Assembly: GCF_963259705.1 (NCBI RefSeq)
Contig: NC_081848.1
Location: 54,990,895-55,054,894, forward strand
Source: Myotis daubentonii
Taxonomy: Eukaryota; Chordata; Mammalia; Chiroptera; Vespertilionidae
Direction: 5' to 3'
Length of the DNA stretch: 64,000 nt
Shown: positions 55,191 through 63,704 of the stretch, piece by piece
Layout: each line of letters opens with the position of its first letter
Position numbering within the stretch: the stretch's first letter is position 1
Notes under the pieces: model-generated
What the model saw: the letters and a program-made list of their open reading frames with translations, nothing else
Database searches by the model: none
Told to the model about the DNA's origin: nothing
Translations under genes and position numbers: made by a program

Positions 55191-55280
55191 TGCATGAGTG
55201 TGTATGTTGGGGGGATGGTTTAAGCACCTATGATGGAGTTGCAGTGTTCCTTTTTCTTACTGGTTGACTCAGAGTCTACC

Positions 55281-55507
55281 CGCTAGAGCAGTGGTCGGCA
55301 AACTGCGGCTCGCGAGCCACATGCGGCTCTTTGGGCCCCTGAGTGTGGCTCTTCCACAAAATACCACGTGCGGGTGCACACGTACAGTGCAATTGAAACT
55401 TCGTGGCCCATGCACTGAAGTCGGTATTTTGTGGAAGAGCCACACTCAAGGGGCCAAAGAGCCGCATGTGGCTCGTGAGCTGCAGTTTGCCGACCACTGC
55501 CCTAGAG
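55281..55507 (+). mobile_element. SPIN element (non-autonomous hAT)
   Basis: The body is 55289-55499 (211 bp), from CAGTGGTCGGCAAACTGCGG to GCAGTTTGCCGACCACTG. Flanking 8-mers are CGCTAGAG (55281-55288) and CCCTAGAG (55500-55507), one mismatch. Subterminal arms reach CCACAAAATACC and GGTATTTTGTGG. The unique interior is in the same orientation as 38095. Confidence 0.9.
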
Positions 55508-55509
55508 CA

Positions 55510-55776
55510 AAACATGATGCCACTGTGATATGTCATCCTCATAAATAAATCTATTAACCCATATTAAAGTTATAGAAGCTCAATATTAAAACAGAATGAA
55601 ATAAACCTTACAGGCAGGCAGAAAAAGAGTTCAATTCTTTACCATCTACTCACCATTAATCTTACAGGTGGATTGGTTTTCCCCCAAGACTTTTCATTTC
55701 ATATAGATTTTTCTGTTGTTCTTTCCTTGAGTCTAGTAAGTTCAATGGTTTCCAAACTTTAGAGTGCATAAAAATG
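55510..55776. other. Unassigned sequence with faint MER5-like end
   Basis: Mostly unassigned. 'Ggtttccaaactttagagtg' just left of the provirus faintly resembles MER5, so the provirus may have landed in an old hAT fragment. Confidence 0.3.
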
Positions 55777-55782
55777 ACTGTC

Positions 55783-56613
55783 TGCCGGGAGCCGGTCCAT
55801 CCTTGCTGTTTCAAGGGACCTGGCATATATGGCATACGGTTCTTAATATGTTTGCTCACCTTCTTGGCACTATGTGTTTTAACCAAGGTCTCTGAGAAAG
55901 GTTGTTTTCCCCAGGTAGGGATTTTCCCCTGAAGTTAGGGAGGGAATAAAACCCCTCAACTAAGTGCCAGGCGGGTAATTAATCCCTTTAACTACGAACA
56001 ATCATGCTTAAACTACATAATCTTTTCTCCCTGGAATGGAGATAAGAAACGCCCTAACCTTTGTAATAGAGATTGATAGGATTGAATCAACTGGTATAAA
56101 TACAGTTGTAACAAGACAGAAACAGACAGAACTCAGAACACAGAACAAGACAGCAAGAGACAGAACTCAGAACACAGAACTCAGAACACAGGGCTTGGAA
56201 GACAGGACCAAGAGAGACAGAGCCTAGGCACAGAACCTACAAAGAACGTTCTCTAGAGACAGAAGAACTTCGCTTGCGAGAGCATGCCGGAGGATCCTGG
56301 ACAGGGACTGGCCTGGGAGCCTGGAGGCGGAGCCTGGCAAGAGAGCATGGCAAGGGATCCTGGACTGAACCTGACTGCGGAGATTGGCAGGAGAGCCTGA
56401 CTGGAACCTGGTGACTGGACCTGCCTGGAGTACCTGGACAGAACCTGGCTGGAGATCCTGAGCAGAGCCTCTCTGGAGATCAAGACCAGAACTTGGCTGG
56501 AGATCCTGGCTAGGCTGCTGATCAACTGAACGCTGTCTCTGAGTCTTTCCCTCTTCGCCGACTCCGTCCACACCTTTGGGGACCCCTGGACCCGCTGGGG
56601 CTGGACCCCGGCA
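55783..56613 (+). repeat. 5' LTR (831 bp)
   Basis: It runs from TGCCGGGAGCC to GGACCCCGGCA, so the ends form a TGCCGGG/CCCGGCA inverted repeat. A TATAAATA box at 56095-56102 marks the end of U3. A CAGAACTCAGAACA-type array follows at about 56115-56195, then a degenerate array of CTGGCTGGAGATCCTG-like units (about 56290-56520) before U5 ends. The only AATAAA (about 55947) lies upstream of the TATA box, so the polyadenylation signal is unresolved. Confidence 0.92.
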
Positions 56614-56615
56614 TC

Positions 56616-56633
56616 TGGCGCCCGAACAGGGAC
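56616..56633 (+). promoter_or_regulatory. Retroviral primer binding site, lysine tRNA
   Basis: TGGCGCCCGAACAGGGAC is complementary to the 3' end of tRNA-Lys (the Lys3 type), two bases after the LTR end. It would prime minus-strand DNA synthesis. Confidence 0.92.
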
Positions 56634-57301
56634 CCCTAGTTAAGCGCCCCACACTCGGGACGGATCCGACTCCACCGTAGGAAGAGGGTGGATAGTCTTC
56701 GCCGACTCCGTCCACACCTTTGGGAACCCCTGGAAAAGGATTCCCCTAGGTAAGCCCCCACCCCATTGAGAAGCCCCACACTCGGGACGGATAGGACTCC
56801 ACCAGGGTGCTACAGACCCCCCTATAGAGGATAAGTAGGGTAAGAAGGTGGATAGTACAGAACTTAGATTGAGAAGATGTGCCATACTGAGTCCAAAGAA
56901 AGAAGACTCTGTATTGATCTTTAGATTAAGAAGATGTGCCATACTGAGTCTAAAGAAAAAAGACTCCGTATTGATCTTTTAACATATATGCTTATTAGCA
57001 GAGGAATTAAGGTTACTCCCAGTCAGACAGAACATTTTATACAAGAAATACGTCCATGCTTTTCTGAGGAAGGAAAGGTGCCGGAAAGGTAAATGTAGAG
57101 GCATGGGAGAAGGTAGGCCCAAGGAGCCTTATCCTTAACCCCACTGCAGCCTTTCCACCCCGGGAAAGTGCAGGATTGGCAAGCTCTCCCTGGGATGATA
57201 GATCAGGACTCAGGTAATAGCGGAAAGCGCCAATCCTACTCTTAAAATGGATACAAGAGAGCATTTCAGGTTTTTCTTTTTAGTGCCTGCTTTTAAAAAA
57301 T

Positions 57302-57316
57302 AAAAAAGGGGGAATT
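57302..57316 (+). promoter_or_regulatory. Polypurine tract of the ERV
   Basis: AAAAAAGGGGGAATT sits directly before the TG of the 3' LTR, where plus-strand DNA synthesis is primed. Confidence 0.88.
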
Positions 57317-58133
57317 TGCCGGGAGCCGGTCCATCCTTGCTGTTTCAAGGGACCTGGCATATATGGCATACGGTTCTTAATATGTTTGCTCACCTTCTTG
57401 GCACTATGTGTTTTAACCAAGGTCTCTGAGAAAGGTTGTTTTCCCCAGGTAGGGATTTTCCCCTGAAGTTAGGGAGGGAATAAAACCCCTCAACTAAGTG
57501 CCAGGCGGGTAATTAATCCCTTTAACTACGAACAATCATGCTTAAACTACATAATCTTTTCTCCCTGGAATGGAGATAAGAAACGCCCTAACCTTTGTAA
57601 TAGAGATTGATAGGATTGAATCAACTGGTATAAATACAGTTGTAACAAGACAGAAACAGACAGAACTCAGAACACAGAACAAGACAGCAAGAGACAGAAC
57701 TCAGAACACAGGGCTTGGAAGACAGGACCAAGAGAGACAGAGCCTAGGCACAGAACCTACAAAGAACGTTCTCTAGAGACAGAAGAACTTCGCTTGCGAG
57801 AGCATGCCGGAGGATCCTGGACAGGGACTGGCCTGGGAGCCTGGAGGCGGAGCCTGGCAAGAGAGCATGGCAAGGGATCCTGGACTGAACCTGACTGCGG
57901 AGATTGGCAGGAGAGCCTGACTGGAACCTGGTGACTGGACCTGCCTGGAGTACCTGGACAGAACCTGGCTGGAGATCCTGAGCAGAGCCTCTCTGGAGAT
58001 CAAGACCAGAACTTGGCTGGAGATCCTGGCTAGGCTGCTGATCAACTGAACGCTGTCTCTGAGTCTTTCCCTCTTCGCCGACTCCGTCCACACCTTTGGG
58101 GACCCCTGGACCCGCTGGGGCTGGACCCCGGCA
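57317..58133 (+). repeat. 3' LTR (817 bp)
   Basis: Same ends and landmarks as the 5' LTR, with a TATAAATA box at 57629-57636. The only difference I find is absence of one AACTCAGAACACAG unit (14 bp) in the repeat array at about 57690-57710. I found no base substitution by eye. Confidence 0.9.
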
Positions 58134-58235
58134 ACTGTCCATGGTGGTTTGGGATAATTTTGACTTAATGAGATTTCCCCCCACTACCCCCCACATTCTG
58201 AATTTAGAACCTAATCACTGTATGAAAAAGTGAAA

Positions 58236-58265
58236 AGAAAAAAAAAAGAAAGAAAGAAAAAAAAG
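58236..58265 (+). repeat. A-rich (GAAA)n tract
   Basis: Low-complexity A-rich run with GAAA units. Confidence 0.85.
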
Positions 58266-58404
58266 ATTACCAGATGGATAGTTACCAAAATGTTAACAAT
58301 GTTGGATTTTTATTTCCTCTCTTGGGATTTTCAAGTTGTCTGACAATAAACATATATTAGCTTAGTCATGAGAAAATAAATGCTGCCTAAAAATAAGTGG
58401 GTTA

Positions 58405-58619
58405 GCCTGGCCAGCATGGCTCAGTGGTTGAGTGTCAACCTATGATCCAGGAGGTCATGGTCTGATTCCTGATGAGGGTACATGCCTGGGTTGTGGACTC
58501 GATCTCCAGTAGGGGGCGTGCAGGAGGCAGCCAATCAATGATTCTGACTTATCATTGATGTTTCTATCTCTCCCTCTCTCTCTCTCTGAAATCAATAAAT
58601 ATATTTAAATATGTATTTT
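58405..58619 (+). mobile_element. Ves SINE, GTGGTTGAGTG lineage
   Basis: The head is GCCTGGCCAGCATGGCTCAG and the B box is degenerate (GGTCTGATTCC). It has a CAATCAATGATTCTGACTTA element and a short AATAAATATATTT tail. Perfect 15-bp duplications AAAATAAGTGGGTTA lie at 58390-58404 and 58620-58634. Confidence 0.92.
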
Positions 58620-58639
58620 AAAATAAGTGGGTTAAAAAA

Positions 58640-59190
58640 ATCTCCAAAAAATAAAAAGAAACTGTCTTGACTTCAAAAGGGGTGACTCTGACCATGCCCT
58701 TCATATCACTACCTTCCGCAAGCTCTGATACTGTCCCAGTTGGTGCCCCAACATCCAAGGACAGGCTGTACATCGTCGCTAGGAAACCATGCAGGAAAAC
58801 TGGCAAGAAAATTATTTTTACATTTACCTCCTGGGCTGTGCTTATAATAATGCTTAGCAGCTTAGACTAAAGGGTCTGAAATGAAGCAGCCATGACCATC
58901 AGCTAATGGATCTGTCCCCTACCTCTGAAACTCTCTACCAAATATTCTTAATAAGCTGAGAACATGTAAGGCATATACCCTTGGTCCTAAGGAGGTTGAA
59001 GAAACTATTCAACCTGCTTTTCAAGACCTGGTAGTGCCACCAAGCACATTGGCAAGGACCACAAGGACCAGCAGAAAAAGAATAGGCCATAAATCAAACT
59101 GGGCTCAGCCAGTAACTAGTTGGACAATCTGTGCCTCCATTTCCCTCTGAGGAAAATAGCCTTATTAATAAAGGCTCTACTTTTCTTTTA
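58640..59190. other. Unassigned sequence, possibly ERV-derived
   Basis: No intact repeat recognised. It directly precedes the LTR-like block at about 59200, and a purine-rich TTTTAAGGGGGTAG at about 59189 resembles a polypurine tract, so part of this may be decayed retroviral 3' sequence. Confidence 0.25.
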
Positions 59191-59199
59191 AGGGGGTAG

Positions 59200-60050
59200 A
59201 TACAAAAGCATTAATATAACAATGGGAAACTGTAACCCACCCCACTATTCTTTTGACACTGTTTCTGTAAATGCTGACTCTGACAAATATGTAGCTTATA
59301 GATAAACAGCATGTTTCTATAAGAATCCTAGGAACTAGTTTCAGAAGATATAGACTCCAACCTTCAGTCACCCCAGTTCTGGGAGATTTGCTGACCTTCA
59401 ACCATAGAACCAGAATGACGTAGAACCAGGATCACGAAGACCAGGATGATGCACACCAGACCATCACTTAACCAGTTTTGAGATCATTATTAGAATGGAC
59501 TGTGCTTGCCTATGCTAGCCTACATGTAGAGAAATTTTTAGTTTATTTTTTTGTTTTTTTAATCCGCATCAAGGATATTTTTTCCATTGCTTTTCAGAGA
59601 AAGTGGAAAGGAGAAGGAGGGGGAGGGGAGGGGGAGGGAGGGGAGGGGGAGGGGGAGGGGAGGGGAAGAGGGAGAGATCAATATGAGACAGACACATCAA
59701 TTGATTGCCTCCTGCATGCATCCCGACCAAGGCCAGGGATTGAACCTGCAACCCAGGTACATGCTCTTGACCAGGAATTGAACCCACGACCCCTTGGTGC
59801 TTGGACAGACACTCTAATTGTTGACCCATACCAGCCAGGGTGTAGAGAACTTTTCAACCCCCTCTCCTTGGTTTCTTTGTTCTGCTTTCCTTCTCCCTTC
59901 TTATAAAAACCTCTACCTGCACTGAGATGTTGAGATGGGCTTTGTGACAAGAGTCCCCCATCTTCTCGGGTGGCTGACATGTGAATAAACCTCTTTCCTT
60001 TTTCACAAGCACCTGTCTCACTAGTTTGGCTTTTGTGGCAGCAGGCAGCC
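59200..60050 (+). repeat. Old ERV LTR interrupted by a SINE
   Basis: The right part contains TTATAAAAACC (about 59901), GTGAATAAACCTC (about 59980) and a U5-like CACAAGCACCTGTCTCAC, in TATA, polyadenylation signal, U5 order. The left part up to 59538 would be U3. The SINE at 59539-59840 splits it. The ends are not sharply defined and there is no target duplication, so it is older than the provirus at 55783. It is probably a class I LTR. Confidence 0.5.
59539..59840 (-). mobile_element. Ves-related SINE, CTCACCTGAGG lineage, with (GGGGA)n expansion
   Basis: Minus orientation: the left end has poly(T) and TTTTAATCCGCATCAAGGAT. An array of GGGGA/GGGA units occupies about 59617-59668. 'Agacagacacatcaattgat' and a head ending CCAGCCAGGG follow. 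Duplications TGTAGAGAAATTTT (59525-59538) and TGTAGAGAACTTTT (59841-59854) differ at one base. It interrupts an older LTR. Confidence 0.88.
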
Positions 60051-60054
60051 AAAC

Positions 60055-60340
60055 CTTGGTTTCGCTTCATTAAGACAAAGAGAATAGCATCATTTCTATG
60101 TAGGGTGTTATTTAATGAAAATATATGCTGGGATTTGGAGGGTGGGGGTGTACTGGTTAGTTGTGGGTCCTTTGGCACAAGGCTGGTAAACAGCAATTTG
60201 CCTCATATCTCAAGCTTTCCAAGAACTTAGAGTGTTCACAAACCAGGTGAGTGAGCTGAGGTGACAAAAAGAACTGTGCTGACTTTCTCTAGGGGCATAA
60301 CTCAGGAACTCCTAAGTCAAGGACAGAAGGCAGGTGGGAT
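60055..60340. other. Unassigned sequence
   Basis: No repeat or exon recognised. Confidence 0.3.
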
Positions 60341-60358
60341 TAAAACTCCAAGCTGGGG

Positions 60359-60591
60359 CCCTAACCGGTTTGGCTCAGTGGATGGAGCGTCGACCTGAGG
60401 ACTGAAAGGTCCCGGGTTCGATTCCGGTCAAGGGCATGTACCTTGGTTGCGAGCACATCCCTAGTAGAAGGTGTGCAGGAGGCGGCTGATCGATGTTTCT
60501 CTCTCATCGATGTTTCTAACTCTCCATCCCTCTCCCTTCCTCTCTGTAAAAAATCAACAAAATATATTTAAACAAACAAACAAACAAATAA
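60359..60591 (+). mobile_element. Ves SINE, CCGGTTTGG lineage
   Basis: The head is CCCTAACCGGTTTGGCTCAG and the B box GGTTCGATTCC. It has an AACAAAATATATTT tail extended by AAAC units. Perfect 17-bp duplications AAAACTCCAAGCTGGGG lie at 60342-60358 and 60592-60608. Confidence 0.95.
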
Positions 60592-60609
60592 AAAACTCCA
60601 AGCTGGGGA

Positions 60610-61255
60610 TCCAGGTTCTCAAAACACAATGGGCAAAAACCACCAGGGCAGGATCAAAGGAAGAGGGATGCTTGACTTATGTGGCCACTCTAATTCAATA
60701 ATCACGTAATCCCCTACCAGACATTGCAACTTCCCAAATTCTCCGCTCAAAATAAAACACATGACTTCCAGGCAAGCCAGAGCTGCCATTAGGTTACAAT
60801 TTAAATCCATCCAGAGTCTAATAAAGCTAATTTTACTGTTACGGTGTCTATTAAAACATGGGGCCTTTGTTTAGAGTGAACAGAAGGGAGGAAAGCACAG
60901 ACTTCAAGGGCTAGGAATTTTGATGAATCTAGAATTATTTCTGGGAAGGAAGTCGCAAGAACAAACATGATTTTTAAAAATAACAGGCCACATGCATCCG
61001 AAGGTCCACTCTTGTACAACTATCCAGCACCCCTGAGAGCAGGCCAGCCCTCCACAGCCAGGCAACAGCTTGGGGACAGATACAAGGTACCTGCTTCACA
61101 TCAATGGGAAATACAAACACACTGACCAAGGAAACCAACTTGGGCCTAGGACTTGGAACTTCAGGATCAAGATGGGAAAAAAGCCTATTTGCTCCATAGT
61201 CGGAGACCAAAAGCCACCCAAATGAAAGCTTTGAGAAAGTGAATAATAAGTAAAT
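60610..61255. other. Unassigned sequence
   Basis: No repeat or exon recognised. Confidence 0.3.
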
Positions 61256-61256
61256 A

Positions 61257-61381
61257 TACAGGGTAGGCAAAAGTAGGTCAATAATAATAAATAACACAAT
61301 AATTAATAAATAATAACACAAGAATAAACTACGTGTTTCACGTACTCACAACTGTAAATCTACTTTTTGCCCACCCCTGTA
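61257..61381 (-). mobile_element. mariner-type miniature element
   Basis: The body is 61259-61379 (121 bp) with ends CAGGGTAGGCAAAAGTAGG and CTTTTTGCCCACCCCTG between TA dinucleotides. The interior AT-rich segment matches 18833 in inverse orientation, and its 'gtttcacgtactcacaac' part is better preserved than in that copy. Confidence 0.8.
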
Positions 61382-61489
61382 TTGAGTTACAGAATTTTTT
61401 TTTAAGAACAAAACACCCAATTAGCTAGAGCACATGTCTATGAACAGTGATCTTCAGACATCCATTTTAATTAGAAAAACTTCAGACGA

Positions 61490-61640
61490 TTGTTTATAAA
61501 GCAGAGCCCAGGGGCCCATCCCCAGAGACTCTCACGACAGAAGCCTAGGGTGAGCCCAGGAACCTGCATTTAGCAAGCACCCATGTGTTTCAGCGGCTTG
61601 TGTCTGGAGCCCACACTGTGAGATATTCAAAGCTACAGGG
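61490..61640 (+). repeat. MER5-like remnant
   Basis: 'Gggcccatccccagagactc', 'ggtgagcccaggaacctgca' and 'tggagcccacactgtgagat' follow a diverged MER5 pattern. Confidence 0.45.
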
Positions 61641-61644
61641 CCAG

Positions 61645-61875
61645 GAGGACCTAACACTCCTGTCTTCCCTTACCTTCTAGCAGGCCTCACCCAAATAGGC
61701 TTAAATCAATTCATAATTGTAGCAGAGTGAATTCCTTTGATACCTCCTGCGAAGAAAACGCAACAAAATGAAATCTCAACAAAATTACAACAAAACCAGA
61801 GTGTGAAGAATGCCAGAAATGGGAAAATATAAGTAAAGGCACCACTTAGCACACAGGAAGTCCTCTAAAACTGGA
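61645..61875. other. Unassigned sequence
   Basis: No repeat or exon recognised. Confidence 0.3.
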
Positions 61876-61877
61876 AC

Positions 61878-62083
61878 CTTTTTTTTAAACCCTCACCTGA
61901 GAATATGTTTTTATTGACCTTAGAGAGAGAGGAAGGGAGAAAAAGAAAGAGAGAGACATTGATGGGGGCCTCCCATTAGCACTCTGACTGAGGATTGAAC
62001 CCACAACCTACATATGTACCCTAACCACAACCTTTTGGTGTATGGGACAGCACTCCAACCAACTGAGTCATCCAGCCAGGGCA
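61878..62083 (-). mobile_element. Ves-related SINE, CTCACCTGAGG lineage, degraded
   Basis: The left end has TTTTTTTTAAACCCTCACCT. The purine run is short, and the head, ending ATCCAGCCAGGGC, has lost its B box. Flanks (AAACTGGAACC versus AAACTGGTCTC) suggest a decayed duplication. Oldest of the three members of this lineage. Confidence 0.75.
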
Positions 62084-62122
62084 AACTGGTCTCTTTTAAA
62101 AGGATTAGAATGGTATACTTTT

Positions 62123-62337
62123 TTAAAATTATTTTTATTGATTTCAGAGAGGAAGGGAGAGGGAGAGAGAGATAGAAACTCAATGATGAGAGAGAATCAT
62201 TGATTGGCTGCCTCCTGCATGCCTCCTACTGGGGATCAAGCCTGCAACCCAGGCATGTGCCCTTGACTGGAATCGAACCCAGGACCCTTCAGTCCGCAGG
62301 CTGATGCTCTATCCATTGAGCCAAACCAGCTAGGGCA
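62123..62337 (-). mobile_element. Ves SINE, minus orientation
   Basis: The left end is TAAAATTATTTTTATTGATT, the B-box complement GGAATCGAACC, and the head ends CCAAACCAGCTAGGGC. Duplications AGAATGGTATACTTTT (62107-62122) and AGAATGATATGCTTTT (62338-62353) differ at two positions. The internal TCAATGATGAGAGAGAATCA element mixes features of the two main Ves lineages. Confidence 0.92.
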
Positions 62338-62394
62338 AGAATGATATGCTTTTGATACCTGTCTAGTCTCGCCTTATACAGATATAAACTAAAA

Positions 62395-62600
62395 ACTTCA
62401 TGGACTCCACCAGACCTGAGTTTACCCACTTATCTGGGCTTACCCACTTATCAGCTGGGTGGCCTTGGATACGTTTTCTCTTCCCTGAACCACTGCTTTC
62501 TCAATTCTAAAATGGGATTAAAAACATCTACTCACAGTATTATGAAGATGAAGTGTATGAGGCATAGCAGGTACTAAACAAATGGTGGCTCTCATTCATT
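62395..62600 (+). repeat. MIR SINE remnant
   Basis: 'Cttatcagctgggtggcctt', 'ctttctcaattctaaaatgg' and 'gcataGCAGGTACTAAACA' appear in MIR order. Confidence 0.6.
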
Positions 62601-63117
62601 CAATGAATCAACATTTATTAGGGCCTTCTACAAGTCAAGCATCGTAGGCATAAGACATACAGTAGAAGCAAAAGAGACACGGACAAAAATACAGATAGTA
62701 AACAAACAATTTTAGAGATTGATGTGTGTTCTGAAGAAAATAAAGCAGTCATATAGCATGATATGGGGTTTCAGGGTATTTATAGAAGCCGCCTTAGATT
62801 TTAAACTAATGTATTTAAACTGAGACCTAGGGGAAGAACATTTTAGGCACAAGAATAGGTAGGAACAAACAAAGTACACTCCTGCAAAGGAAGGACAGTG
62901 AGGCTGGAACTCAGTGACCATTGGAGAGGACAGTAAAAGGTGAAGCTGGGGAGTGAGATAGCGAATATTAAGTAGAGCCGTGTAATACCTAGTGAGAATT
63001 TAGATTCCCTTCCAAATGCCATAGGAAGCCATGGAAGGTTTTAAAAGAAAAGACTGCGACGGAAGAGCCATGATCTGATATGCTTGTTAAAAAGACTTCT
63101 GTGGCTACTCTAAGGGG

Positions 63118-63131
63118 TGGGGGAGGGGGGG
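63118..63131 (+). repeat. G-rich tract
   Basis: Short run of G interrupted by a single A, inside the L2 remnant. Confidence 0.8.
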
Positions 63132-63164
63132 GCGAAGGGGGCTGAGGATTAGGGCCAAGAAATA

Positions 63165-63375
63165 AAAACCTAATATTTCTTTAGTGCCTAACTATGTGTT
63201 CTTAACTATCCTGAGAACTGGATATGTATGACTTCCTTTAACCGTCATGGAAACTTTTGATATGAGTGCTATTACCATCCCGATTTTAGAGATGCCAAAA
63301 CCCAGGCATAGAAGTAACTTGCCCGTCACAGTAAGTGGAGGACCCAATATGCCAACCCAGATGGTCTGACTGCAA
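63165..63375 (-). repeat. MIR SINE remnant
   Basis: 'Accatcccgattttagagat', 'aagtaacttgcccgtcacag' and 'tgccaacccagatggtctga' are reverse MIR order. Confidence 0.6.
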
Positions 63376-63704
63376 TGCCTTTAAAAAGAAGTGGGGAGAC
63401 TAGGTAAAGAGACCGCTGCAGGAGAAGAGGCCAGAGAGGGTGGTGGCTGGCGAGACGGCAACAGTGGCGATGCTGATGGGGATTCAGCTGTGCAAAATGT
63501 CTCGATGGCGGAGCCAACAGGATTTCCTGATGGGATTTATTTATGACTGGGGTAAAGGGAAGAGAAAAAAAGCAAAGATGACTCCCAAGTTTTCGGTGTG
63601 AGCAACAGAGTGGGTGCCCGTGCAATTTCCTGAAATAATTAAGCCTGCGGAAAGAACAAATCAAGGGGAAGGGAGGCATTAAAATGAGCCAAGAACTCTG
63701 TTTT

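Larger units (their letters stand above)
56614..57316 (+). other. ERV internal region without coding capacity
   Basis: After the primer site come a second, imperfect copy of the U5 end and leader (about 56696-56800), a retroviral-type splice donor at CCCCTAG/GTAAGC (GT at 56750), and a perfect-looking 57-bp tandem duplication (56864-56978). AG-rich 3' sequence includes a candidate acceptor TTTTTCTTTTTAG at about 57270-57282, and the polypurine tract AAAAAAGGGGGAA follows (57302-57314). No long open frame exists in the sense direction. The sequence looks like the remnants of leader plus 3' end of a betaretrovirus-like genome. Confidence 0.8.
55777..58139 (+). mobile_element. Non-coding class II endogenous retrovirus, complete provirus structure
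   Basis: The order is 6-bp direct repeat ACTGTC (55777-55782), 5' LTR, lysine-tRNA primer binding site, internal region of 703 bp, polypurine tract, 3' LTR, and ACTGTC again (58134-58139). A 6-bp duplication and a TGGCGCCCGAACAGGGAC primer site fit class II (betaretrovirus-like) ERVs. The internal region has no gag, pro, pol or env frame, so any copy must have been packaged and integrated using proteins from another virus, as mouse ETn does with MusD. The LTRs are identical by eye except for one 14-bp unit. The insertion is therefore young and may be polymorphic in the population. Confidence 0.92.
62600..63560 (-). repeat. L2 LINE (antisense) with a MIR between its parts
   Basis: 'Tcaacatttattagggcctt', 'gccataggaagccatggaag', 'aagagccatgatctgatatg' and, after a gap, 'ggtggtggctggcgagacgg' follow antisense L2. 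A reverse MIR occupies about 63165-63375. Confidence 0.55.

Noticed and set aside
56224..56715. Minus-strand open frames repeated in both LTRs
   Set aside because: They are antisense to the provirus and arise from the tandem-repeat region of the LTR. The near-identical second copy simply reflects the second LTR.
55783..58133. LTR pair as a simple segmental or assembly duplication
   Set aside because: The primer binding site, polypurine tract, TG...CA ends and 6-bp target duplication are all in the right places, which a plain duplication would not produce. Long reads would still be a useful check.
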